From Melanocharis versteri (taxonomy: Eukaryota; Chordata; Aves; Passeriformes; Melanocharitidae): a stretch of 64,000 nucleotides of DNA. Under the pieces are notes generated by a model. That model was not told where the DNA came from. It saw only the letters and a list, made by a program, of their open reading frames with translations, and ran no database searches. The stretch lies in contig VZTG01000511.1 of NCBI GenBank assembly GCA_013397845.1, positions 272,940 to 336,939 of the forward strand, in the 5' to 3' direction. The translations under genes were made by a program, and so were the position numbers. This document shows, piece by piece, positions 12,480 through 23,562 of the stretch (its first letter is position 1; every line of letters starts with the position of its first letter).

Positions 12480-12850
12480 AACACGTAGGGAAATCTAAAA
12501 CAACTAAATTAAGGAGGAAAGCAACAGAAAAGAAAATCTACAATATACATAATAAATTTATGTATACATACAGCTGAACATATACATACACAGATGCAAT
12601 CCCTATAACATTGGACATACAATTAGTAACTTAAGGGCATTTAACAATACAGAGCTGTTTTGATTTTGCATAACATTAATTTACAGGATCCCAGCTCATA
12701 GAAATCATCATGCACCATGCATGGATGGAGAATTATTTTTGCCCTTTGATCAGATTTATGTGTTGGTGTAGCTCATGCAGATTTTCTAAAACGTTTTCAG
12801 TATTTTTTCTAAAATGTTTTTTCCACTTTCTCGAATGTGTGCGGCACACA
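12480..12850 (-). promoter_or_regulatory. GNAO1: Candidate splicing-control region upstream of exon 7B
   Basis: This AT-rich stretch upstream of the exon 7B acceptor has repeated tatacata words and a UGCAUG on the transcribed strand at 12721-12716. UGCAUG is the binding word of RBFOX proteins, which control neuronal alternative exons. Position and motif fit regulation of the 7A/7B choice, but this is inferred. Confidence 0.3.
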
Positions 12851-13540
12851 ACTGGTTGGATACATTAACCAAGGACTGGTAGATCCTTGAATTAATCTAG
12901 AGTTGGAAGCAGACATCAAGGTGACATAATTTTGGAAATGACCTTGCCGTGACCTTTGCCTGGTTTTGTTATTTTGTTTAGTGTTGTCTGTTGTTGGGCT
13001 TTTAATTTTTTAATTTTTTTGTTTTAGTTCTCTTGGAAGATGGCTCAACAGAGAGTGTCTTGCAGAGAGGAAAAAAAGTGAAAAAGGAAGAGGAAATAGT
13101 ATAAAAAGGAAAAACATAACAAAGAACATCTAAGAACAACCAGACTAGAAGTCAGGCAGCTACCACAGGTGTTAGCTCATGCCTCTAGAAGAAGATTAGC
13201 TACTCGCCAGCAGAAGAGCCATACATCCAAATGTGCACACAGCGAGAAGTCAGCTTTTTGGTTATAGGTCATGCAAAAAAGGACACAGAAAAGGAGAGAG
13301 ATAAGAGGAATGAAAAAACCAGCCAGTTAGAGAGTTGCAAAGTCCACCACATGGGTTTATGGTGGTGGAAAGAGCTCACGGCAAAGTCAACCAAGTGTCA
13401 TGTTCCCCGCTGCTTTCAACTCTCAATTCGGTTTTTCTTTTTTTTTTTTTTCTCGGTTCAAGAGAAGCTTCATACCTGCCAAATTTGGTTGGTCTCTCAA
13501 ATGCTCATTTTTTGGCCTTTGTTTGGCTAGATAAGGTCAG

Positions 13541-13680
13541 ACGGCCGAGGAAAGGCTGTGGAGGTGCCGAGGCTGGCGACGTTTGGCGCCGAGGCCGACG
13601 CCGGAGCGCGCACGCCGGTCGCGTGGCCATCTCTCAGCCGGGAGCCGGGTAGCGCAGAGAGCAGGCGCGGTGAGGACGAA
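13541..13680. promoter_or_regulatory. Compact CpG-rich islet in intron 6
   Basis: About 22 CpG dinucleotides in 140 bases. On the plus strand it ends at a donor-like GCG/gtgagg (exon end 13669), the layout of a first exon of an antisense transcript. A 14-base T run lies about 90 bases upstream. Regulatory function is inferred. Confidence 0.4.
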
Positions 13681-14956
13681 GCACACCCAAGAGTCAGGGG
13701 GTTATCAAAGGCAAAGCATGGCACAGACCAGACCGGCTCCTCGGCTTTTCCCAGCGGGATCTCCTTGGGACAGCACTCCCCAAACCCGCCAGTGCGCGTA
13801 AGAAACCGGTTACAGCCATCACCACAGAGACACTGGAGAGAACAGGGCTGCACGGGCTTGTTACTGGAGGGTTTCTGGGGTGGGTGCAGCATGTGCTATT
13901 GCCCCCAGCCCTGGACTTGGGAATGTGGAGTGCTACATGAGTCAGCCAGGGGCCTTCACTCCGCTCCCACTCCATTTCACACCTGTGCTGGCACTACAGT
14001 TGAGCCCAGCACTTCATTGATTAACACATTCCTTTTCATTGATCCGCTTTAGCATCTACTGAAGGTTTTATATAGATAGAAGAGGCTCCATGGATGAAAG
14101 AAACATCTGATCCAGCCCAGAGTGAAACAGGATGCATGTGATTTGCTGTGCCCTTGTCTTGAATGACCGCACATTTTCCCGCCATTTATCTCGACACACA
14201 GGGACGACGCAACCACGTACAAACGTAAAAATGCACTTGCTCATTGGGTCTCAGTTGCAACACGTTGCTTATCTGGATCATCCTGTGCCTGTGGGCTGTT
14301 CTTTGCTAACCCATTTGGTACTGGCCGGTGCGGGAGCCCCTGGAGCAATGCTCCTGTTTGCTACCTGTGGTGCCAGAACTGCCACCACATAGAAACCTGG
14401 TGAACAAAGGTTTTGTACAGGAGATCCTTGGATACCCAACGCCTTTGGGAGGAGAGAATGAAGTGGAGGGTGGTCAGGGGAACACAAGGCAAATACAATT
14501 AACCATTTTTTTAAGCAGGGTCCCTCACAGAACATTTTAAATGACTTTTTTATCATCCTTGCTGATTTAAACTAAAAGCATGGAGAAACACGTAAATGCT
14601 GCTTGTGGGCTAAACCCACAGCTCATCTGCAGCAGCCATCAGCCACCTGGGCAGCCTTGTTCCACATCTGTCACACTGCACAGCCCTGGTGGAGAACAGA
14701 GGGATGAAACTGCTCCTTGTGGCATGGGGAGCACCATGGGTGACACTGGGTTTGTCTAAGAAACAGAAGCTGAGGACTTCTGAGCTGGGCTTCATGGTGA
14801 GGCGAAGCCAACTTTTCTACAGTTGTAAGACTGTGTAAGGATCCTACAGAAGTCCTCCTACTTCTCTTACACAATTTGATCAATTTGCATTAATGCATGT
14901 TAGGAGATGAGACTGTTTTCCCAAGAAATAGTGACTCTTAATGTTCAGTGGTAACC

Positions 14957-14985
14957 AGAATATAGAATCACAGAATCACAGAATA
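14957..14985 (-). mobile_element. CR1 3'-tail remnant
   Basis: Repeated agaatcac units resemble the octamer repeats that end CR1 elements. The sequence beside them no longer resembles a CR1 body, so only the terminal repeat is supported. Confidence 0.5.
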
Positions 14986-17900
14986 TACACACAGCACAAA
15001 CCAACACATCCTGCTACAACATGGGGGTTACACTAAATGTCCTCTATTCCTTTCAGATTCCAGAAACAAGTTTCAAAGCTGCCTAAGGCTGTCTGACCTG
15101 GCTTTCTGACCTCTACATGTTGATTTTTCCTCCAGCTTTGCCAGTTAGACAGTAAACATAATGAACTACTCTGCCCACTCATCCTTATTTATGTGGGAAA
15201 TGTTTTGGTCTTAAAATCCACCTTTTCCTTCCCCACCACTAAAGAGAAGATGACATTATTCAAAAGCCAGAAATTGCTTTCTGTGTGTGGTAAAGGTGCA
15301 GAGCAACATTCTGGTGAGCAGGCATGGATGCTTCAGTTATACCTGGATGCCATATGGGAAATGCCGTTGCATCCCAGGAGGGCTTCTGGGAGCCCATGCA
15401 TGGACACAAGCTGTCTTGGTGCTGGCTAGCATCAGGAATCCTCATTACCTTTCCTTTCCCTTCCCAACTGTTACAAGCTCAACAGATGTTTGTAGGAGCC
15501 CTCCAACAGCTCAGGCAGACCCAGGTGCAGAGGCGAGGATGAGGAAGCAGTGCCTGGGTACCACATGTAAAAGGACAGGCTGCTGCTAAAGGAGGAGTGA
15601 GAAGTTAAATCCCCCCAAATAATCCCCCTCCTCCCAGGAAATCCACAGTGGAAGACCAGTTTAGTCCCTCAGAACTTGCCTGGGGCCTCTTTCAGGAGCA
15701 CCTGTGCTGCCGTGATGGGGCAGGTGTGCCTACTCTGCTAGGAGGCACTAGAGGTTACACTCCTCATACTTTTAGATGAAGTGACACAAATTGCTTCACC
15801 TGCTTTTGGACCCATCATGCTGCTTCTTCTCATTTTATGTTTGGTCTATCATTATGGGAAGGGCTCTTCAGACAGTAATTTCTTAATGTCACTTCCTATT
15901 TCAAAATTAGTATTTTAAATCCTTACGCCGACAAATATTTCGTACCCCAACAAGAAAAGCAGCCCCACCAACCATGTTACAGAGGAGTAACCACTTGCCC
16001 ATGAATATTCAAAGTCCAGTTAACTTTTCCTGCACAGGATAAGAAACAGAATTGCTCATAGCTGAGTTCAGATGTCATTGCACAGTGGTGTTCTCATCAC
16101 TGATGTGAAGAGCAAACAGCTTTTCACTCAGCCTGAGGGAGAAGGGATGCTGTAGTCAAGACTCTGTCCAGGCAGAAACACACTCATAAAAACCATCTTT
16201 TTTTTACCAGAGCATGGGAGGAGAGCTGGTGATTTCTGCAACACCCAGTTGATTCAATACTTTCTGTTTTCCTTGGTGATTAAGTGCTAGCTGTCACGCG
16301 AACTATAAGGATACCGATGGTTATCCTAAGCACAGCAACTCCATATTCCCCCTCCTGCTTATAATTCCTAAGATGCCCAAGCTGCTTTGGCTTGCTTTGT
16401 CACTCCTAAGGCAATTTCTGAGCACTGCAATTCCATTTTCCTTGCCCAGTGACAGCAGAGAGAGCACACTAACCAGGTCATGCAGGGCAATACAAACCAA
16501 CAGGCCAACACTAATGCACACCAAGGGTTAGTGGCACAGCACAGAGCCTTCCACCCACCCCATCCTCAGCAACGCAGACACAAACAATACTTGCATGTCT
16601 TGGCTAGATATGGTTGACCTAAATATCTTAGCATCAGAGGCAGCAATCTGCAGCATCAACATCTCCCACTCTTGCCATGACTCCTTTGAATTTGCAAGGT
16701 AGAAAGCAGAGGATAGTCTCAGTTCCCATGGCAGGTCCCATTCCATTGCTGTTTTTTTAAAATTTCCATTAGGAATTCTATTTAGAAGGAACAATGGAAA
16801 TCTACCTTTGTGAATCATCTTCTCTAGTTTTACTGAGTGATATGACTGCCCCTCTCTCTTCCCAGATTACAGAGCTGAAGCTTTTCCTTCTGTAACCTCA
16901 ACTTATGAAACAAAAAGATAAGTCACAAATGAGACAAAACTGCCTTGTTATGCAAAGACATAATCCAGGGAGGTGTTCTGCCAGTTAAAGCAGGATGTTC
17001 CCGCTGCGTACAAATACGGCAGAGAGCCTGGCAGCTGCTTGTGGAGGACTTGGTAAAGGCACAGGCAGGTGTAATACCTTGAGGGCAATGCCTCGTGTGT
17101 TGGATAGGCTGGGCAGAGGATGCCATTTTGCCACATGAGCTCTGGCTTGGGCTGTGGCTGGCAGCAATGGGACTGATGAAGGCACTGCTTGAACCTCTCT
17201 CATGCCTTGTTCCTCTCCCCTGGGAGCTGGGCACACAGGGACACAGTTTAGATCTGCCAACAGCAGCATAAGGTGTTAGAAGCAACGGGAGAAGTTGGAT
17301 TCAGCAGCACTGGGAGTTTCTGTGAAAAGTGTGATCTTTATGGGTGTATGGGCCTAAAAATCACAGCTGCAGAAAGCTTTCTTTATTTTCTTTATGTCTT
17401 TCTGATCTGGGCATAGGGAAGTACTTGCTTTCCTCGACTCCTGCTGTGTGGCTCTTTGTGACAGGGAATTAGAGAGAAAATACATCCCTTATAAAAGACT
17501 GCCTGCCCTTAAGGAGCAGGGACAGCTTCAAACACAACGGTCTTGTTTCAGCTGCTGCAGGAGGATGGGTGCTCAGTCTTTTAAAACAAAGAGCACAATA
17601 ACCCACAAAACAACTTTACACCTATAGAGATGTGTTTGAGGTTTAAGGGCAGGGACAGGTCAGAGAGTGTTTCACCCAGCCTTGTTTAACCAGGTCTTTG
17701 GAAAGGATTCACAATAAACCTGTTTCTGAGCTTTTTTCAGTGAGACAAGCTGACCCTACACTTGTCCCACCTGGAGCTTACCAAGGTGAGCCTGTCCCTG
17801 GTCCACGTGATGCTGACTGCATCTGAACTGCCATTTCCTCCACTTGAAGTGTGGCTTGACTCAGAGAAGTGTGAAAAGCACCTGTGAAATCCTGTGCCCA

Positions 17901-19321
17901 TTGACAACAGGGTGCTGAGTGCAGGAGGAAAAGCCATTCTCCACATGCACCCAGTTTTGCAAGGGTTTTTTTTGACCCTGATATGCAGTAGGGCTCTTTC
18001 CCTTTCATGGCTCCATGCCAGCAATGAAAACTCTCTACAAGTCCTTTCATACTCATGGAAACATCTGTACAGCCCCCAAACCTTCAGCGGCTCAACACAG
18101 CTGGAAGTGCCTGGACTGGAGTAAGTATCTCTAAAAAATGAAGCTGGAGGAGCAGCATCCAGCTCACTTTCTCAGCTGCCTCCTCTTTGTGTTTTCCAAG
18201 TGAGAAGCAATAAAAGCTGATTGACGTCATTAAAGCCAGCAGATGTGACGGATGCAGACAGCAAATCAGCTGACTGAGGAGATGCTGTTTTACTGCTGGG
18301 TTTTTGGAGAGGCACCACATTACCAAGGAGGGGGACAAATGCTTGGGGGTTCACCTGGGAGGGGTCAGGGTCTGTGGGTGCCACGTTTTCCACCTGCCAT
18401 TTGTGACTGGGATATAACAGGGCAGGCAAGATCCAACACCACTGTTTTTCCTGATTGCATTGGCCTTGCTCAGGGTTGTTTATTTGGGTTAGGCAGGGGC
18501 GTCCTGCCGGCGTGGTGGTGGCAATGCCGAATCCTTTCCCTGCTTACGCCGAATGTGTAAATGAGCAGCAGCTGCCTCTGCCCTCCTGTTGCTCAGCATC
18601 CCCCAAAATGTGTTGTGAACAGGGACTGAAATAGCAAGCAAATGTCAGTGCTGTGCCAGAGCTGCACCAGGCTGCTCTCCTGCTGCAAAAGGAAAGTTGG
18701 AGATGCATAAATCCCAGTTTCTGCAGCGTGTCACTTCAGGGGGGAGGCTGAGCTGGCTCCGGGGTGGTGCTGGGTGAGGGACGATCACTGGCAGGGCTCT
18801 CCCCAGGAGAGATGCTCTAACCTCCAGTTCAGAGGAGCAGAGTTAAGGCTGACATTTAAAAAATGACATTGGCATTCATGCCATTCCATTTTGTGCTCCA
18901 TGGCTTTGAATCACAGGCTCTGACCTGTGTAGATGGGCACCTAAAGGTGACCTCTATTAAAAGCTGCCTTTGGCTTCACAATTTGGGTGTCACAGTCCAA
19001 GTTATATCTACAGAGCATCTTGCTCTCTGCTCATATCACAGCTTTGTTCCCTGTTCCCTAAACCTGCCATCTCCCTGTGTGCTCTTCTGTGTCTCCTGGC
19101 TGATTTTGCTGCCCAGCTGCAGAGCTCCATCGTGTTGAGCTAATGGCTGGATTTTTCAAATCACGTCAGGAGATTTTGGTTCCTTCCCAGTAAATCCTAC
19201 AGGGCTGAGCATCCTTGAAAGTATCAGGGCCAGAGTCAGAGGGAGGAGACAACTGGAGATTATAAATAAGTGGACATGACAGGATGTAGAGTGTCTCAGT
19301 CAGTCTGGAGGGACACAGTCA

Positions 19322-19560
19322 TGATCACAGAATCTCAAGGACTATCAAGTCCAACTCCTGGTCCTGCACAGAGCAACCCCAGGAGTCACACCATGTGCCT
19401 GAGAGCATTGTGGAAATGCTTCTTGAACTCTGTCAGGCTTGGTGCTGTGACCACTTCCCCGGTGAGCTTGTTTCAGTGTCTGATCACACTCCGAGTGAAG
19501 AATCTTTTTCTAATTTCCTGCCTAAACTTCTCCTTGACACAGCTTCATGCCATTACCAGT
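19322..19560 (-). mobile_element. CR1 LINE 3' fragment
   Basis: A tail remnant (atcacagaatctcaag) is followed by about 220 bases of the CR1 3' region, including caccatgtgcctgagagc, cttgaactctgtcaggctt and a gtgaagaatctttttctaa block. Divergence is moderate. It is on the minus strand, like the other copies here. Confidence 0.93.
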
Positions 19561-19838
19561 CCTATGACTGGTAACGTTAATATCACTCAGAATTCTGGCA
19601 TCAATATGATTCAAACAACCAGGTGATTTTATCAAAGAGTTTGCTAGAGCTCATAAACCTGGCTCAGAGGCAAGAAACCACAGTCTCCCCAGTTTTTTTG
19701 GGACAAGACAAGCATCACCTGACAGCAATCTTCCCCTCGATTCCATCCTCACCCACAGCTTTCTGCATGCCTGACATCTTTACCAGCAGGAGAATAAAAA
19801 GCCTCAGAGAGACAGAGCTGGTAGGAGCGAGCCCTCCA

Positions 19839-19864
19839 TGCTGCTGCTGCTGCTGCTGCAGCAG
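19839..19864 (+). repeat. Short CTG/CAG trinucleotide run
   Basis: Six CTG units are followed by CAG units in intron 6. The run is short and not in a coding exon. Confidence 0.9.
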
Positions 19865-20628
19865 ATTGGGCACCAATGAAATCGTTACTGAGTCTGAGTA
19901 GGGCCTCCAATTATTTTTCATTAGACAAATGTAACTGGGTGCCCACAGCAGTTGTCATTAGTCCCAAAAACATGCATCCCCATCATACTGAATGAATGGT
20001 CAGAATACAGTAATGAGTCTTACTGCATCCTTTCTGTGTATTCAATTCACTTGTATTAATTGCACTCTAATACCAGGGAGCACACAGGTCCTCACCAGCT
20101 TTATTTCCAGATGGTATTTTGAGCCTAATGTCACAGTGGGAAGTCATAAAATCTCTCCTAGAGCAAATTACCTGAGGACTCAAACAGTTCCATTCTCACT
20201 AAGGAAAACGAGTTTCTGTAGCCTGAAGAAGTAGGTTATATTTCCAGACTGAGCCCTGGGTGTGCACTGCTGTCCTGCACCTCTGCACCACGGCCTGACT
20301 GCTTCCCTGTTTTAAAGCCCACCCAGCTGTACCCTTTTGCTGGATACAGGGTCCTGTAATGCATTTTGAAAGCACAGGTTGGCTAGAAAGGAGAAGCAAC
20401 CACTACGACTTTACCAGTGTAAGGAAGCGTTACCTGGGCATGCAGACTTCATATCAAAGAATGTGGAGGAGGACAGATCTCCCCAGGATTTCAGAGCCAA
20501 GGGGGAGCGACGGACAAAAGCACATTACTGTAGCACCCCAGGGAGCATTCGGCGATCTCTGAGGAGTTGCTGGCTATGCAGTATCCCATAAAGAGGTGTT
20601 GGGGCCTCCAAGACCCAGTTAGACTCAC

Positions 20629-20758
20629 CGTGGTTTCGTCTTCATGGAGCACCTGGTCGTAGCCACTCAGTGCGACACAGAAGATGATCGCTGTGACATC
20701 CTCAAAGCAGTGAATCCACTTCTTGCGTTCTGACCGCTGGCCCCCGACATCGAAGAGC
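20629..20758 (-). CDS. GNAO1: GNAO1 exon 6 (residues 198-241, switch II)
   Basis: This 130-nt minus-strand exon lies between a gctgcag acceptor and an ACG/gtgagt donor. It encodes the end of Arg198, then LFDVGGQRSERKKWIHC, followed by FEDVTAIIFCVALSGYDQV and LHEDETT. DVGGQ (201-205) is the G3 motif: Asp201 acts through water on magnesium, Gly203 senses the gamma phosphate, and Gln205 positions the hydrolytic water. RSERKKW is switch II, which contacts beta-gamma, effectors and RGS proteins. Arg209, a recurrent site in human GNAO1 disorders, is present. The exon ends at phase 0, so it can join either exon 7A or exon 7B in frame. This junction is the point where alpha-oA and alpha-oB diverge. 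Confidence 0.98.
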
Positions 20759-21470
20759 CTGCAGCACAGGGAGGACCATCACCACCCACTCCTCCCTAGT
20801 TACCAGGGAACTTCAGGCATTCTTGGCATTTTCTGACCTCACGGGCCCTGGGAGGCTCCAAACACAAAGCAGTGGGTCTTTCACTGCTAGCTTGGTCTTC
20901 TCCTCCAGAGCCTGCAGCTGAGGAGGACCAGGAGGAGCACTTACAGACAGGGATGTGGGGATTTGTGGGAGAGCCTTAGCAGTATGCTGGCTCCCAAAGG
21001 GTCTGTGGAGGTGGAGACGGCACACTCTTGACTTTTATATGCTCTAAATACTGTTTGTGTGTGGCTTTCTGTCTTTGTGCCCTCTTCCCTCTACTGGATG
21101 GCATCATGAGGGTCAATGTATTGTGTTAACTTCATGTGACTGACCCACTTAAGAGAAAAGATCTGGCCAAATACTTTTACATTTATGAGGCTTGATCAGA
21201 TTTAGGGGTCAATCTTGTATTGTACATTCCAACAAAGAGGTCTTGTTTGGGTTAGAAGAAGCTGCCATGAGCTTCTATCTTATAGGCAGTGACTTTCAAG
21301 ACAGGATTGCCAAACATTCCACATTGCTGACCCTCCAAACTGCTCTGTCTTCTGCAGTGGGAGCTATCCATGCATCCACCAGCAATTTAACAACTTCTCC
21401 TTTAGGAACTATGGGAAAATCCTGTGATAAATAGTTGTTCTGAAAATTTACTGCACAGTTTTAGACTAAC
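20759..21470 (-). other. GNAO1: GNAO1 intron 5 (712 bases)
   Basis: Short intron with a gttagt donor and a gctgcag acceptor, both junctions in phase 2. Nothing beyond ordinary intron sequence is seen in it. Confidence 0.93.
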
Positions 21471-21599
21471 CTGAAGTGGAGGTTTTTGAATGTGAAATGG
21501 GTTTCTACGATGCCAGTTGTTTTGACCCTGGTTCGGAGGATATCCTGCTCCGTGGGCTGGTAGTCTGCAGCTCCAATTCGATCTAAGCTGTCTAGGTAG
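21471..21599 (-). CDS. GNAO1: GNAO1 exon 5 (residues 155-198, switch I)
   Basis: The exon is 129 nt on the minus strand between a ttag acceptor and a CAG/gttagt donor. It completes the split Tyr155 codon, reads YLDSLDRIGAADYQPTEQD, then ILRTRVKTTGIVETHF, and ends inside the Arg198 codon. Arg179 in RTRVKTTG is the arginine finger supplied in cis for GTP hydrolysis. Thr182 in the same stretch coordinates magnesium and moves with switch I. The 129-nt length and phase 2 at both ends match the Gi/o family gene structure. Exon 6 follows after a 712-base intron, the shortest in this window. No frameshift or unusual codon is seen. Confidence 0.98.
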
Positions 21600-23542
21600 C
21601 TAAGAGAAGAAGGGAAAAGAAAAAGAAAACAGCTAAGAATAAGACACACATTAATCTTTGTCAATCTCAGATGAATCCTTCAGCTTCCTATTAATCTTTT
21701 TCAATCTCATTTTTCATGGCTGAATGTATTGTAGCTAAAGGAAAAAAAAGTCCTGTTCTGGGGGAAAACAAACCTCAGTAAGCTAAGCATAAAATCTGAT
21801 AGGGAACTGAAAGCAGGAAATTAAGTATGGTGTGTTGTGAGTCCTGCCTGCAGTCTGTGAAAATACACAGTTTTAATATTAACTTGCTATTTTTATTCCC
21901 TGAGGGACAAGGATCCCAATTGGTCCATTGTGCTGGATGCTGTACACACACCTTTTTCTGCAAGGGTTTATTCAGATAAGAGCTTGGAGCACACAGGTCT
22001 TGCTCCCAGAACATACAGGTCGAGTCCCCTTTGGACATGCCTCTCTCTGTGCTGGGAAGGGAGGGACATGCCACGCCTTGCTTTCAGTCAGCTCAGAGGA
22101 AGGGAGATGAATCTGCACAGGTGAGTCACTGCTTCAGTCTGAAATCCAGCGTAGGGCTGGGGCTACAGGAGATGCAGCTCTTGGAAAGAATCCAGGACAC
22201 CACCTAAATGGTGATAATCTGGGAGTACAAATTGGGGCTTTGGAGGAACGGAGAGGAGATTTAGCTTTCTAAAACACTTGGACAGTTTAAAACATGAACT
22301 TTATTTTGCTTTAGGCTTAAAATCTATGAACGCAGGCAATGCCTTCCTAGGCTGAAACTTGGGGTAGGAAGTCCTGTCTTTTGGCATGAAAAATTTGAGT
22401 AGAGGAACCCAACAGCTTTGCACATATGACCACAATCCAATTTTACATCCACAAACAAGACAATTCAAGACAATTTAAAAAACAATTTATAAAGAAAAGA
22501 GGAATTTAGATTACAATTTAATATGAATTATAAACACAGAGGTGCATCACACAGCAAAGTCTTTCTCACCACCATTAAGGCTGCATGCAGACACTCCAGT
22601 TTCTCTTAAAAGGGGTTTGATGTGCATTAAAAGGCATAAATGCCCACCTCTAGCCCCAGGAGCATCAATCTAAAGCACTGAGATGCTTTCAATGTACTGT
22701 GGATATAACAGTGCATGCCTCTGCATGAACAATGATCTTTTCCTTTGATTCCTGTGCCTGGATGTCACCCAGAGAGGCAGTGGGGCAGGAGGTGACCTGC
22801 TGGGTACCTATTCAGGTGCCAGAGGATGGCAGCTTTGCCCATTGCAACAGGCAGAGAATAAAGAGTAGTAAGAGGAGCTGCACAGCTGCAGAGAAGGAAA
22901 AGACTTTGTTGTCTCAGGTACGAGTTTGCTGGTAACTGTGAGATGGTATGAGCTGGAACCATTCACTCAAGACAGCCATGATGTCTATGCTTGACTTTCA
23001 CTTTAGCTAAATGCAAATTTTTAAAACACAGAACATGGATTTAGTCCTGATAAGTAACCAAACCAGCCCCCCATAGCTCACGTGCCTTGCCACAGCACAT
23101 CCCATTTGGCCTGGACTTGGCCCTGACCTGCTGCTGGAGATGATATCCCTGATGCATCCAAAACTAAGAATTGCTTTCCATTTGTGTCCTGGAGGGAGTG
23201 CACTGAGCCAGGGCTCTGGAGCAGGACACCTGGTGAGCTGAGGCTGTGCACTCTGCTACCCAACAAAACTCCCTGCCACTCTCATGCCTACCCCACAAGC
23301 CTGGAACAACAGACAGCCAAATTCTGCTCTAAGGTCAAATACAAACATCACCCTGCTCGTATAATGTATTTTCCCTACTCATCATATTTATCATTTATTT
23401 TTGCTAAACAATTCCAAGAATCACGTCACCCAGAGAAAAGTATATAAGCTAAGCAGGCTTATTTTTGTTGTGCCCTTTTTCAAGCATTTAAAGGCATTGT
23501 GGTTTTGTGACAGATGCTCCTTTAATAACCCTATGATGGGCA

Positions 23543-23562
23543 CTGGATGGATGGATGGATGA
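23543..23562 (+). repeat. Short GGAT tetranucleotide repeat
   Basis: About four to five ggat units, then a gaat variant, in intron 4. Confidence 0.85.

Larger units (their letters stand above)
12425..20628 (-). other. GNAO1: GNAO1 intron 6 (upstream of alternative exon 7B)
   Basis: The intron begins with gtgagt at 20628 and ends with ctattgcag at 12425. The 400 bases nearest exon 7B are AT-rich with repeated tatacata-type words and a UGCAUG motif. A compact CpG-rich islet lies at 13541-13680 next to a 14-base T run. A CR1 fragment (19322-19560), a CR1-tail remnant (14957-14985) and a short CTG/CAG run (19839-19864) are also present. No coding exon is visible. Confidence 0.9.

Noticed and set aside
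13558..14052. 164-codon plus-strand frame over the CpG islet
   Set aside because: It opens at a GTG, not ATG, and the residues reflect CpG-rich composition. The islet is better explained as regulatory DNA.
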